64,000 nt of DNA, from NCBI GenBank assembly GCA_017469845.1, contig JAFUFP010000059.1:1-64000 (forward strand). The letters are read 5' to 3'. This document shows, piece after piece, positions 1 through 9,927 of the stretch (the first letter of the stretch is position 1; each line of letters begins with the position of its first letter). Below the pieces are notes generated by a model. That model ran no database searches. It had not been told where the DNA came from and was given only the letters and a program-made list of their open reading frames with translations. Both the position numbers and the translations under genes were made by a program. The stretch comes from Bacteroidales bacterium (GTDB taxonomy: Bacteria; Bacteroidota; Bacteroidia; Bacteroidales; UBA932).

Positions 1-552
1 AAAGCCTATCGGCATCTTTTCAAGTATCATTATCCCGTTCTGTGCCATTTCGCCGAAGGTCTCATCCGTGACGAGTTTCTCGCCGAAACCATCGTGGGTG
101 ACGTCATATTTCATCTTTGGGAAATAAGGAAAGACCTTGACATATCGGGGTCGATCCGTTCATATCTGATGACCGCCGTGAGAAACCGTTGCCTTGATTT
201 CCTCAAGTCAAGCTACTTCAGGAATGAAATGGCCTCACCGGATCCCCTTTCGGAGGATTTCCCCATCATCGATTACGTGAAAGACGCTGATTCTCCGCTG
301 GGCAGGCTTCTGGAAAAAGAACTCGAAGGCGAAATCTCCAAAGCTGTCGATTCACTTCCCGGACAAACGTTGCAGGTCTTCAGGATGAGCCGTTTCGAGG
401 GTAAGAAATACGAAGAGATCGCATCCTCTCTCGGAATATCGGTGAATACAGTCAAATACCATATAAAACAGGCACTTGCTCATCTGCGCGAGCACTTGGG
501 GGATTACCTCAGCGTCGCGATTGCGCTGATGATGCAGGATTTTTTCAAATAA
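1..552 (+). CDS. ECF RNA polymerase sigma factor (5' partial)
   Basis: This is a sigma-70 factor of the extracytoplasmic-function class. It would direct RNA polymerase to the PUL promoters when released by the FecR protein encoded next. The frame is open from base 1, so the true start lies before the window; the first in-frame ATG at 94 would cut region 2. Region 2 is visible in the first ~70 codons (around FHLWEIRKDLDISGSIRSYL and AVRNRCLDFLK). Region 4 is visible near the end, with a helix-turn-helix around YEEIASSLGISVNTVKYHIK. FecR follows 62 bp downstream, the usual order for sigma/anti-sigma-controlled SusCD loci. The family is clear; the regulon is inferred from position. Confidence 0.93.
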   Translation, partial: KAYRHLFKYHYPVLCHFAEGLIRDEFLAETIVGDVIFHLWEIRKDLDISGSIRSYLMTAVRNRCLDFLKSSYFRNEMASPDPLSEDFPIIDYVKDADSPLGRLLEKELEGEISKAVDSLPGQTLQVFRMSRFEGKKYEEIASSLGISVNTVKYHIKQALAHLREHLGDYLSVAIALMMQDFFK

Positions 553-614
553 TTTCAATTGTTCTACTACCCGCTCCCTCAGTTTTGTCGTCATAATGAC
601 AAAGCCAAAAGAAA

Positions 615-1520
615 ATGACAACTCAAGACAACAGGAAAATTGACCGTGATGATGCCGAACTGTGGCTTTCGGCCGTAAGTCCCGAGGCCCTGTCGAAGTA
701 CGACACCGACAAGGCTTTCAGACATTTCATCGAAAGGAAGCGTGAGGCTGAATCCACCTCCTGGAGGAAAACCCTCAGGTGGGCGGTATCGGTCGCCGCT
801 GCGGTCATTTTGGTCTTCGGGGTCTCCTATTTTTCTTTCAGGAGCGGAAGGACGGCAGTGGAATCGTATTTCAGCGAAATCGTTCTCCACTCTCCCTTGG
901 GCTCTGTTTCCACTATGACCCTTCCCGACGGAACAACGGTGAACCTCAATGCGGGTTCGACCATCCGTTATTCCCAGGGGTACGGCATTACGGACAGGGT
1001 ACTTTCAATCGAGGGAGAAGGATTTTTCGAGGTCGCCAGAAACGAGGACCTTCCGTTCAGAATCTCTTCACCGTCCCTTTCGGTTGAAGTCCTCGGAACC
1101 AAGTTCAATTTCAAGGACTATCCCGAAGACGGGGAAGCGTCCGTTTTCCTCAAAGAGGGAAAGGTGTCCCTTGAGAATCTGGTGACAGAAGGGGAGAAAC
1201 TCCTGATGTCCCCGGGCCAGACGGTCATCCTCTCAAAGTCCGAAGGCATTATGAGACTGGATGAATCCATCGGTGAATCCGTTTCGGGATGGAACGACGG
1301 AAGCCTCATTTTCGAGGATGCTCCTCTTGCTGAAATCGTGAAGATTCTGAGCAGAAGCTACAATGCCGATGTCGTCATCACTGATCCTTCCTTGTCCGCA
1401 CTCCGTTTCAACGGCGTGTTCTCGAGGGAGGGCCAGAGCCTACGGGATATCCTTGATATCCTTAGCGCTACAGGAAGGTTCACCTTCTCCTCCGACGGCG
1501 GAACAATTGAAATTCATTAA
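615..1520 (+). CDS. FecR-family anti-sigma factor
   Basis: This 301-residue inner-membrane anti-sigma factor should hold the preceding ECF sigma inactive until a signal arrives from the outer-membrane receptor. It has an N-terminal cytoplasmic part (residues 1-53), one membrane segment (about 54-75, rich in A/V/I/F) and a periplasmic FecR domain. That domain contains the family pattern around LPDGTTVNLNAGS and GEGFFEVARN. A C-terminal STN-contacting region follows (VSGWNDGSLIFEDAPLAEIV). It sits between the sigma factor and a SusC bearing an STN domain, which completes a trans-envelope relay. Length and domain order are normal for the family. Confidence 0.95.
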   Translation: MTTQDNRKIDRDDAELWLSAVSPEALSKYDTDKAFRHFIERKREAESTSWRKTLRWAVSVAAAVILVFGVSYFSFRSGRTAVESYFSEIVLHSPLGSVSTMTLPDGTTVNLNAGSTIRYSQGYGITDRVLSIEGEGFFEVARNEDLPFRISSPSLSVEVLGTKFNFKDYPEDGEASVFLKEGKVSLENLVTEGEKLLMSPGQTVILSKSEGIMRLDESIGESVSGWNDGSLIFEDAPLAEIVKILSRSYNADVVITDPSLSALRFNGVFSREGQSLRDILDILSATGRFTFSSDGGTIEIH

Positions 1521-1543
1521 TCATTTATTCAGTTCATAGCCAT

Positions 1544-4500
1544 ATGAAAATATTCAGGAAAGCCATCTGTGTGGCTACTCTGTCCGTGTGCCTATGCGGT
1601 ATTGTTTTCGCCCAAGCGCTGAATATCAGCCTTGACGGCGTTACCGTCAGGCGTGCGATGTCCCAGGTGCAGAACCTGAGCGGTTATTCGTTCGTCTACG
1701 AGAGCGGTGATCTCGACGTGACGAAGACCGTCAGCGTCCATGCCACCACTCTTCAGGATGCCGTTTCCCAGATCGTCAAGGGTCAGGATGTCTCCTTCAC
1801 GATAAGGGACCGCAGCATCATAATCTCCAAGAACGCTTCTGCCGTGAAATCGGGCAAGAAGATCACCGGAACGATTCTTGATGAGAACGGCGAACCCGTC
1901 ATAGGGGCTGCCGTGATGGTAAAAGGTTCTTCTGTCGGGGCGATAACCGACCTTGACGGAAGATATTCCCTCGAAGCTTCTCCGGAAGCTACCCTCGTCG
2001 TTTCGTGCGTGGGGTACGCCGATATGGAATTCTCCGCAGCCTCCATCCCTTCCGAAATCTCCCTCAGCGTCGACAGCCAATTCCTTGACGAAGTGGTCGT
2101 CGTCGGTTACGGTGTACAGAGGAAGAGCAGTGTCACCGGTGCTATCGCTTCGGTGAAAAGCGAGGATTTCGAGAACAGGACCGCCTCCAATCCTCTGCAG
2201 GCTCTGCAGGGAAAGACGGCAGGCGTGAACATCGTTTCAGGGTCCGCTGCCCCGGGAGCTTCGGCAACCGTCCAGATAAGGGGAATCAGTTCCAACGGCA
2301 GCAGCCAGCCCCTTTACGTGGTGGACGGAAGGATCGCCTCCGACATCAACGGTCTCGATCCCGGTGACATCGAGAGCATGGAGGTCCTCAAGGATGCGGC
2401 TTCCGCGGCGATTTACGGAGCCCAAGCCGGAAACGGTGTGATCCTGGTGACGACAAAGAAGGGAAAGGGTGAGGGTACGGTTTCATACAATGTCCAGCTC
2501 ACCGCCCAGATGGTGGCCCGCACTCCCAAGGTTATGAATTCGGAGCAGTACATCGACTACTATACCGAGAAAGGCAACTTCTCGCTTGATGACGTGTACG
2601 CCAACTGGGATTTCAAGACGAATACAGATTGGAGCAAAGTGGCTTTCGAGACATCTTTCATGCAGAGGCACAACGTCACTTTCTCTTCGGGCAATGAAAA
2701 GGGAAACATCTATGTCTCAGGTTCATATCTTGACAATGACGGTATAGTCGTCGGCGACGCCGACAAGTATCAGCGTTTCACCGGAATGATCAACGCCGAA
2801 TACAATATAAAGAGTTGGCTCTCCATCGGTGTGAACACGCAGATCGAGTACTACAAGTCACGCTTCATCAGCGAGTACAACAATTCCGGGATATACGGCA
2901 ACATGTTCCTGGGCATACTTCAGCTCGACCCGCTGACCCGTCCTACATATACCGAAGATGAGCTTCCGAGAAATATGCGTTCCATCCTTGACGGATACCG
3001 TGCCGGAAAGAACGGGGAACTCCTCTCCGACGGAAACGGCAACTATTATGGCGTCTCTTCCTTCAGCTCTTCCGACAACCTCAACCCTTATATCTTGAGG
3101 GATAAGGCGTTCAATTCGAATCAGGGACATTCTCTCAACGGTGTGGCCTACGTCAACCTCACTCCGGTCAAAGGTCTCACCTTCACCTCCCGTCTTGGCT
3201 ACAGCCTGGGTGGGGCCGAATCCAGGGGAGTGGATTTCGACTATTACGCCAACGCGCAGGCTTTCCAGAATCATCTCTCGGTTTCAGCGAGTTCCTCAAA
3301 CCCCAGCAGTTACATGTGGGAGAACTTCGTGAACTATTACAAGTCTTTCGGAAAGCACAACCTCTCCCTGATGGCCGGAACTTCATACAGTCAGGCCAGA
3401 AGCTACGGGGTTGACGGCCGCTATCACGGCAGCGACGGGGACTTGGGATTCCTTCAGGACGATCCCCTGTTCTGGTACTTCGCATATGCCACTCCCACGG
3501 CCGTGCGTGAGGTGGGTGGCGGAGAAGCACGCTATACGAGGAAGAATTCCTATTTCGGAAGACTGTCCTGGGACTATGCCGACAAATATTTCCTGCAGGT
3601 GTCGATGAGGGCCGATGCCGCTGACCTTTCGGTTCTCCCCAAGCCCAGACGCTGGGGATACTTCCCCTCGGTTTCCGCGGGATGGGTCATCTCGAATGAA
3701 AGTTTCATGGAGAATACACGCACGTGGCTTTCGCACTTGAAACTCCGTGCATCCTGGGGACAGAACGGTTCAACCGCTTCCCTCGGCAACTACTCATGGC
3801 TCACTTCAATCCAGTCCACGGGCAACTATCCTTTCACGAACGGATTGTCATACGTGACAGGCTACGCTCCTACTTCCACGGGCAACGAAGAACTCAAGTG
3901 GGAAACTTCCGAACAGCTCGACCTAGGAGTTGACGCGCGTTTCCTCTCCAACAGACTTACCCTCGGAGTGGACTACTTCCTCAAGAATACCCGTGACCTC
4001 ATCGTCTCCGGCATCACCCCTTCCACCGTTGTGGGAAACACTTCTTCCCCCATCAACGCCGGCAACATCCGTAACAGCGGTATCGAGATCGATCTCGGAT
4101 GGCAGGACAGGGTAGGCGAGGTGGATTACAGCGTAAGAGGCAACCTCGCCACGGTAAAGAACCGCGTCACTTTCCTTCATCCTTCCCTTTCAGAGGGAAT
4201 CAACGGAACCAATTATCCCGGATATGCGACCATCACGAAGTTCGAAGTCGGTCATCCTGCCTGGTATTACTACGGATATGAATATACCGGAGTCGATCCC
4301 CTTACCGGTGACCCCACTTTCCGTGACATTGACGGAAACGGATCCATAGGAGACAACGACAAGACCGAAATCGGCAAGAGCATCCCGGATTTCACTTACG
4401 GAATCACTCTCACCGCGGCCTGGAAGGGATTCGATGCGATAGTTTTCGGATCCGGCTCATACGGAAATGACATCTTCTGCGGGCTTAACCGTGAGGACTA

Positions 4501-4846
4501 CGCCATCAATAAACTGACTTACTTCACGTCCGACAGGTGGTCTTCCTCCAACACTTCCGCGAAGAACCCCAGGGCATCCGCCAACGATCTTTCGAAGTAC
4601 GCCGTATCTTCGGCCAATGTCTTCGACGGGTCATACTTCAAGATCAAGCAGATCCAACTGGGTTATTCCCTCCCTTCATCCATCCTTTCGAAAACACCCC
4701 TTTCAAGTGTCAGGGCCTACCTTTCTCTGGAGGACTGGTTCACTTTCACCAGGTACATCGGTTTCGATCCTGAAATAACGACCATCGACATGGGTTCATA
4801 CCCCACTTCGAAGAAAGTGGTCTTCGGTCTCAATGTCTCGTTTTAA
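1544..4846 (+). CDS. SusC-like TonB-dependent receptor with STN signalling domain
   Basis: This 1100-residue outer-membrane transporter imports glycan oligomers with the SusD partner, using TonB energy. In order it shows a signal peptide (about 1-23, ending FAQ), an STN (secretin/TonB N-terminal) domain at about 29-95, a carboxypeptidase-regulatory-like domain at about 105-190 (GTILDENGEPVIGAAV), and the conserved VVVVGYG segment. The plug follows (LQGKTAGVNIVSG, VLKDAASAAIYG, NGVILVTTKKG), then a long beta-barrel ending in FGLNVSF with the terminal aromatic residue. The STN domain is the part that talks to FecR proteins, matching the upstream pair. The stop is 19 bp from the SusD start, so the two are surely cotranscribed. 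Confidence 0.97.
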   Translation: MKIFRKAICVATLSVCLCGIVFAQALNISLDGVTVRRAMSQVQNLSGYSFVYESGDLDVTKTVSVHATTLQDAVSQIVKGQDVSFTIRDRSIIISKNASAVKSGKKITGTILDENGEPVIGAAVMVKGSSVGAITDLDGRYSLEASPEATLVVSCVGYADMEFSAASIPSEISLSVDSQFLDEVVVVGYGVQRKSSVTGAIASVKSEDFENRTASNPLQALQGKTAGVNIVSGSAAPGASATVQIRGISSNGSSQPLYVVDGRIASDINGLDPGDIESMEVLKDAASAAIYGAQAGNGVILVTTKKGKGEGTVSYNVQLTAQMVARTPKVMNSEQYIDYYTEKGNFSLDDVYANWDFKTNTDWSKVAFETSFMQRHNVTFSSGNEKGNIYVSGSYLDNDGIVVGDADKYQRFTGMINAEYNIKSWLSIGVNTQIEYYKSRFISEYNNSGIYGNMFLGILQLDPLTRPTYTEDELPRNMRSILDGYRAGKNGELLSDGNGNYYGVSSFSSSDNLNPYILRDKAFNSNQGHSLNGVAYVNLTPVKGLTFTSRLGYSLGGAESRGVDFDYYANAQAFQNHLSVSASSSNPSSYMWENFVNYYKSFGKHNLSLMAGTSYSQARSYGVDGRYHGSDGDLGFLQDDPLFWYFAYATPTAVREVGGGEARYTRKNSYFGRLSWDYADKYFLQVSMRADAADLSVLPKPRRWGYFPSVSAGWVISNESFMENTRTWLSHLKLRASWGQNGSTASLGNYSWLTSIQSTGNYPFTNGLSYVTGYAPTSTGNEELKWETSEQLDLGVDARFLSNRLTLGVDYFLKNTRDLIVSGITPSTVVGNTSSPINAGNIRNSGIEIDLGWQDRVGEVDYSVRGNLATVKNRVTFLHPSLSEGINGTNYPGYATITKFEVGHPAWYYYGYEYTGVDPLTGDPTFRDIDGNGSIGDNDKTEIGKSIPDFTYGITLTAAWKGFDAIVFGSGSYGNDIFCGLNREDYAINKLTYFTSDRWSSSNTSAKNPRASANDLSKYAVSSANVFDGSYFKIKQIQLGYSLPSSILSKTPLSSVRAYLSLEDWFTFTRYIGFDPEITTIDMGSYPTSKKVVFGLNVSF

Positions 4847-4865
4847 TCAAACAAATGGAAGCACG

Positions 4866-6428
4866 ATGAAAAAGACTATAATATCATTGATTTCCGCTGC
4901 GGCGGTTCTCCTTCTTTCCGTTTCCTGCTCGGATAAACTGGACATCCCGAAGAACGGAAGCCTGGATTTCGAATCATACTACAACACTGACTCGCAGGCG
5001 GAAAGTGCCGTCGCCGCGATATATTTCCAGCAGAGGGATATCGAGTTCTTCTATATGCTGATGAAGAACCTGTTCTCTGACGATTTCTGGGCCGGAGGAT
5101 CGGCAAGGAACGACAACCCTGACCTGGAAGCCATGAACGAGTACACGTTCGACACCAACAACTCCTACATCAGGGACCTTTTCCAGAGCTATTATCAGAT
5201 CATCTACAAGGCCAATGTGGTCCTCGCTTACGTCGAGCCGGATTCTCCTGTCAAGGCGCAGATGGTCGCGGAAGCCAAGGTGTTCAGGGCATGGAGCTAT
5301 TTCGAACTGATAACGCTTTGGGGCAATCCTCCGCTTGTCGATCACCCGCTTTCGCCTTCCGAGTACGAACAGCCGAACGGAAGCACGGAAGAACTGTGGG
5401 CCCTTGTCGAGAATGATCTCCTGGATGCTATCGGCTCTTCAAGACTGGTCTCCAAGAAGAGCCTTTCCGACGACACCGTCTACCGTGTGACGAAGGAATA
5501 CGCATACGCCCTTCTTGGAAAGGCTTACCTTTGGCAGAAGAAGTACTCCGAGGCGGCCGAAGCCTTCGAAAAGGTCATCGGTTCAGGTCTTTACGACCTT
5601 TACAGGGGAGAGTACAAGGATGTGCTCGCTTCGTCGGCCAAGAACAACTGCGAAAGCCTTTTCGAATCCAACAGGGCCATTGACAAGGACAACATCTGGG
5701 ACAATTACCGCTACTACATGCTTATGGTGAACTGGAGGATGGACCATTTCTCGACGGTCCCTTCGGAATACGGGCTCTATAACGTCGGTTACGGTTACTG
5801 CATGCCCAGAAAGTCCCTCTATGACGCTTTCGTCGAGGAAGAGGGGGAGGACGGTTACCGTCTCAACCAGTCGATAAAGACTTTCGCGCAGATTTCGGCG
5901 GATGGCGCCGTTCCGAATTCCACCATCTACGGTGAAGGTTACTTCAATTACAAGATACGCTATGACGCCGTCGACGCCTTGGATTGGGGCTGCTGCACCA
6001 ACAACCAGAGATGGATGCGCTATTCGGAAGTCCTTCTCTGTGCCGCCGAGGCTTATTCCAGAATAGGTGATGAAGCCAAGGTGAAGACATTCATGGATAT
6101 GATACGCTCAAGGGCGAAGGCTCCCATCAAGAGCAGCTATACCCTTTTGGACGTGAAGAATGAAAAGCGTCTCGAACTCTTCGGCGAGTGCGTCCGTTTC
6201 CAGGACCTTCTCCGTTATGACGACGACAATGACGGAACCGGAGCTTCCACCGTCCTCCGTGAACAGGGAAAGGAATATCCCCTGATGTCCGTGAACGGTG
6301 TCGTCACTTTCAGCAGCGCCAACACTGAAGGGAAGTACGGCTTCCAGAGCCGTCATGCGCATCTTCCTTATCCTTATATCGAAATCAGCCAGAATCCCGC
6401 GATCCGTCAGAACGAGGGCTGGCAATAG
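4866..6428 (+). CDS. SusD/RagB-family glycan-binding lipoprotein
   Basis: This 520-residue surface lipoprotein forms the lid of the SusC pore and binds the glycan. The start at 4866 was chosen over an in-frame ATG at 4833 because it begins directly with a lipoprotein signal (MKKTIISLISAAAVLLLS) and a lipobox ending SVSC. Typical SusD features are present: AEAKVFRAWSYFELITLWG, TPR-like helices (YAYALLGKAYLWQKKYSEAAEAFEKVI), the RYSEVLLCAAEAY segment, and a C-terminal ERLFE-type motif (NEKRLELFGECVRFQDLLRY). It is the direct downstream partner of the SusC gene. Confidence 0.97.
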   Translation: MKKTIISLISAAAVLLLSVSCSDKLDIPKNGSLDFESYYNTDSQAESAVAAIYFQQRDIEFFYMLMKNLFSDDFWAGGSARNDNPDLEAMNEYTFDTNNSYIRDLFQSYYQIIYKANVVLAYVEPDSPVKAQMVAEAKVFRAWSYFELITLWGNPPLVDHPLSPSEYEQPNGSTEELWALVENDLLDAIGSSRLVSKKSLSDDTVYRVTKEYAYALLGKAYLWQKKYSEAAEAFEKVIGSGLYDLYRGEYKDVLASSAKNNCESLFESNRAIDKDNIWDNYRYYMLMVNWRMDHFSTVPSEYGLYNVGYGYCMPRKSLYDAFVEEEGEDGYRLNQSIKTFAQISADGAVPNSTIYGEGYFNYKIRYDAVDALDWGCCTNNQRWMRYSEVLLCAAEAYSRIGDEAKVKTFMDMIRSRAKAPIKSSYTLLDVKNEKRLELFGECVRFQDLLRYDDDNDGTGASTVLREQGKEYPLMSVNGVVTFSSANTEGKYGFQSRHAHLPYPYIEISQNPAIRQNEGWQ

Positions 6429-6453
6429 GAACAAACCGGAAAAGAATATTGTC

Positions 6454-8649
6454 ATGAAAAATATATCAAACCTGTTGTCGCTGCTGGCGACGACCTCCCT
6501 TCTCAGTGCCTGCTCTCTTGGCGAAATGGATCCTCTTGAAGGGAAATATCCTCCTCCTGCGGAAAGCTCGATTTCTTCGTTGGTGTCCGTCGACAGGACG
6601 ATGGACGGAAACGGTATGAGGCATTTCGCGGTTGAACTCCAGGGAGGCGGAGAGACTCTGTCCTTTGAACTCGTCGGTGCGGAATACTATCTGACCGCCA
6701 ATACATACACTCCCGCTTCCGAATCTGCGGCCGGCGTCAATACATATGTTCTGGAACATTCCTCGTACAACGGTTCACCTCTGAAGAGGGGAAATATCAC
6801 CGTGGCGACCGAGGACAACCTCAACTATGTTTTCAGCGGAATCATCTGGGCCTCTTCCGGCGATGTGGTGAAATTCTCCGCCAAGGGGTATGTCGAACTG
6901 GAGCCCGATGTTGTTGTCGTGGATCCCGTGGTCTGTGAAGGAACGGTTTCCGTCATTCCTCTGCAAGGAAACATCGGAGGAGGTTGGGGGCCGATCCCGG
7001 GATGTTTCGAGGCAATGGTCACGGCGCTTGACGAAGACGGCAGCACTCTCGCGTTCATTGACCTCTATACCGGCAGCGAAACGGAATTGAGCGGAACTTA
7101 TACTATCGCGGCTGACGTTTACGAGCAGGGTATAGCGAACAACGGTTGGGTCTGGGAAGGACGTTCCGGAGGTTCAGTGATTTATTCCAACGGCACCATG
7201 TACATGATGAAGGAAGGCCAGATCGAAGTCGTTGACACACCCGACGTCATGACCGTATCATGCTACGGAGCCCGGACCGAAGATGAATCCGGCAACCAGG
7301 GGCCTGTGAATTTCGTGTTCGAAATCCACAAACAGGATGTGCCCGAACCTCCCGTGGATGAAACACTCTACAAGGTGAGCACCTACGGTAGCGTGAACAA
7401 AGCCGAAGACCATCCCTGGACCCAGGACGAAAGCGGAAACTGGTACCAGGTTGAGGATGTGTTCGAATATGATGTCGTCGCTTTGGATGACGACAAGACG
7501 ATAGGTGTATTCGCCCTTTATGCGGGAGATACGGACAACCTTACCGGGGATTATGAAATAGCTGACGGGAAGGTAGCCGCAGGTCTTGCAAACAACGGTT
7601 GGAACAGCGCTTCTGAAGTTGGTGGAGGAAGTTACATAGTCAAAGATGGAACTGCTTATCTGCTGAAGGAAGGCGTCCTGTCCGTGGAGGACAAGTCCGA
7701 CGAGATCACCGTTCGCGGTGAGAACATCCGTACCGTCAGTCCTGACGGGAAACAGGGTCCGGTGAATTTCCAGTTCACCATTTCCAAAGGAGAACCGGAT
7801 CCTTCCGTTCCGGTCGAATGCGAAGGTGAATTCTCGAGCGGAGAACTTTGGGGAAATCCCCAAGGGGAGTGGATCGTCATCCCCGACACTTTCGACACGA
7901 TTATCCTGGCCAAAAAGGATGGTGAGACCGTGGCTTCATTCGAACTCTATACCGCCTCCGACACCGATTACATAGGTTCTTACAGGGTTGCGGAAAGCAC
8001 CTTCGAAGCCGGGGTCGCAAACAACGGTTGGATCTGGGGCGAAAGTTCCGGAGGAAGCGTATTCGTCAAAGCCGGTGTCACCTATATGATAAAGGCGGGA
8101 ACTCTTACAGTGGAGGATGACGGCAATACCGTCACTGTCCGTGGTGAGGGCCTTACGACCATGGATTCCAACGGCAATGCCGGTCCGGAGGTCATCGCTT
8201 ACAGCATCAGCCGTCCGGAGGATCCCGATGCCGTAGTGGAATGCGATGGTGAAACCTCCAGCGGAGAACTCTGGGGAAATCCCGAAGGGGAGTGGATCGT
8301 TATCCCCGACACCTTCGACACGAATATCGTGGCGAAAAAGGATGGTGTGACAGTAACTACATTTGAGCTCTACACAACTTCCGACACCGATTATTCAGGA
8401 ACCTACAGGGTGGCCGAAAGCACCTTCGAAGCTGGGGTCGCCAACAACGGATGGGTCTGGGGAGAAAGCTCCGGAGGAAGCATCATTGTCCGTTCGGGTG
8501 TGACTTACATGCTGAAGGGAGGATCCCTGGCAGTGTCGGATGACGGCTCTGTCATCACGATTGACGGTGAAGGCCTTACGACCGTGGACGCGAACGGCAA
8601 TCCTGGACCAGATGTGATCCATTACAGGATTGCACGCATCAAGGAGTAA
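6454..8649 (+). CDS. Tandem-repeat surface lipoprotein (putative glycan-binding protein)
   Basis: This 731-residue lipoprotein occupies the SusE/SusF position of the locus and is probably a surface glycan-binding protein. I do not recognise the fold. The start at 6454 gives a lipoprotein signal ending LLSACS; an upstream in-frame ATG at 6298 lies inside susD and was rejected. After a divergent N-terminal module (about 35-155) come four copies of a ~140-residue beta-rich module. They share the pattern F.LYT.....SG.Y.VA...E.G.ANNGW.W...SGGS......YM.K.G.L.V. The last two copies (DNA 7813-8235 and 8236-8646, period 423 bp) are nearly identical, which points to recent internal duplication. Proline/acid-rich linkers (DVPEPPVDE, SRPEDPDAV) separate the copies. 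Two GH5 enzymes follow. Confidence 0.8.
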   Translation: MKNISNLLSLLATTSLLSACSLGEMDPLEGKYPPPAESSISSLVSVDRTMDGNGMRHFAVELQGGGETLSFELVGAEYYLTANTYTPASESAAGVNTYVLEHSSYNGSPLKRGNITVATEDNLNYVFSGIIWASSGDVVKFSAKGYVELEPDVVVVDPVVCEGTVSVIPLQGNIGGGWGPIPGCFEAMVTALDEDGSTLAFIDLYTGSETELSGTYTIAADVYEQGIANNGWVWEGRSGGSVIYSNGTMYMMKEGQIEVVDTPDVMTVSCYGARTEDESGNQGPVNFVFEIHKQDVPEPPVDETLYKVSTYGSVNKAEDHPWTQDESGNWYQVEDVFEYDVVALDDDKTIGVFALYAGDTDNLTGDYEIADGKVAAGLANNGWNSASEVGGGSYIVKDGTAYLLKEGVLSVEDKSDEITVRGENIRTVSPDGKQGPVNFQFTISKGEPDPSVPVECEGEFSSGELWGNPQGEWIVIPDTFDTIILAKKDGETVASFELYTASDTDYIGSYRVAESTFEAGVANNGWIWGESSGGSVFVKAGVTYMIKAGTLTVEDDGNTVTVRGEGLTTMDSNGNAGPEVIAYSISRPEDPDAVVECDGETSSGELWGNPEGEWIVIPDTFDTNIVAKKDGVTVTTFELYTTSDTDYSGTYRVAESTFEAGVANNGWVWGESSGGSIIVRSGVTYMLKGGSLAVSDDGSVITIDGEGLTTVDANGNPGPDVIHYRIARIKE

Positions 8650-8660
8650 TTCCGCAAAAG

Positions 8661-9917
8661 ATGGGACAAATGCGCAAAATTGTTCTTTTGGTGCTGGGGG
8701 GTGCCATTCTGTGCTTTTCGGGAACGAAGGCCGTGGCGACCTCCCGCCCTTTTGTGAAAGTGGAGGGGATATCCCTTACGGTAGAAGGTGAACCTTTCCT
8801 CATCAAGGGAGTCAATCTCTCGAATTGGCTGCTCCCTGAAGCCTACATGTTCGATTTCAGTGAGGAGAGGGTAGCTTCACGTTACAAGATGGACCTCATG
8901 CTCCGTCAGATGATAGGCCCCGGGGCGACCGACAGGTTCTGGAAGGAGTACCTTTCCCGCTACATTACGGAAAAGGACATCGCCTTCCTTTCCTCCCGAG
9001 GAGTGAACACGGTGAGGGTTCCGTTCAGCTACCGTCTCTTTACGGATGAAGACTATATGGGACTCAGAACGGCCGATGAAGGCTTCGCGATAATTGACAA
9101 CCTCCTCTCATGGTGCCGGAAATACGGCATATACGTCATCCTCGACATGCATTCAGCCCCCGGAGGTCAGACCGGCCACAATATCGATGACAGTTACGGC
9201 TTCCCGTGGCTTTTTTACGAAAAAGAGGATGAAGAGACGTTCTGTTCAGTATGGGAGGATATCGCGGAGCATTATGCCGATGAACCGCAAATTCTGGGAT
9301 ATGAGCTTCTCAATGAACCCATTGCTGATTACTTCGGCTCTGCGGCGAGGAATTATATGAATTCCCGTCTGGAGGGAATCTATAAAAAGGCCGTATCCGT
9401 GATAAGGCGGCATGATCCGGACCATATCGTTATTTTGGGTGGAGCTCAGTGGAACCTGAATTTCAATGTGTTCTCCGATTTCTCCTTCGATCCCGATATG
9501 ATGTATACCTGTCACAAGTATGACGGAACCGCCGGCGAGGCGAATATAGGGGACTTCCTTTCTTTCAGAAAACGCTCTTCGAAGCCCATGTTCATGGGGG
9601 AATTGGGGCACAATTCCATTTCGTGGCAAAGGAAGATGAGCGAGACCTTGGAAAACAACGGCATCGGTTACACGTTCTGGCCATATAAGAAGATAGGCGA
9701 CCAGTGCATGGTCAGCATAGTTTCTCCCAAAGGGTGGTTCAGGATAAAGAGTTTCGCAGCTTCTGAAAGAAGCACTTACGAGGAAATCAACTCCGCAAGG
9801 CCCGGGCGGGAAGAATCGCTTTCCGCATTGGAAGGATTCCTTGAAAACCTGTCTGTGGACAAGTGTGTCGTGAATGAGGAATACATTTCCTCAATGAGAC
9901 TTCATTCCTCAAACTAA
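8661..9917 (+). CDS. GH5-family glucanase (secreted)
   Basis: This 418-residue glycoside hydrolase family 5 enzyme resembles exo-beta-1,3-glucanase/cellulase-type members (GVNLSNWLLPEAYMF near the N-terminus, LDMHSAPGGQTGHN in the barrel). The acid/base Glu is E219 (LLNEP) and the nucleophile is E314 (MGELGH), as in clan GH-A. A cleavable signal peptide is visible (RKIVLLVLGGAILCFSG); an alternative ATG three codons in, at 8670, is equally plausible. It follows the repeat lipoprotein by 11 bp and precedes a clear paralogue by 10 bp. Beta-glucan is the likely substrate, but linkage and GH5 subfamily cannot be set by eye. Confidence 0.9.
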   Translation: MGQMRKIVLLVLGGAILCFSGTKAVATSRPFVKVEGISLTVEGEPFLIKGVNLSNWLLPEAYMFDFSEERVASRYKMDLMLRQMIGPGATDRFWKEYLSRYITEKDIAFLSSRGVNTVRVPFSYRLFTDEDYMGLRTADEGFAIIDNLLSWCRKYGIYVILDMHSAPGGQTGHNIDDSYGFPWLFYEKEDEETFCSVWEDIAEHYADEPQILGYELLNEPIADYFGSAARNYMNSRLEGIYKKAVSVIRRHDPDHIVILGGAQWNLNFNVFSDFSFDPDMMYTCHKYDGTAGEANIGDFLSFRKRSSKPMFMGELGHNSISWQRKMSETLENNGIGYTFWPYKKIGDQCMVSIVSPKGWFRIKSFAASERSTYEEINSARPGREESLSALEGFLENLSVDKCVVNEEYISSMRLHSSN

Positions 9918-9927
9918 CGAACTGCAA

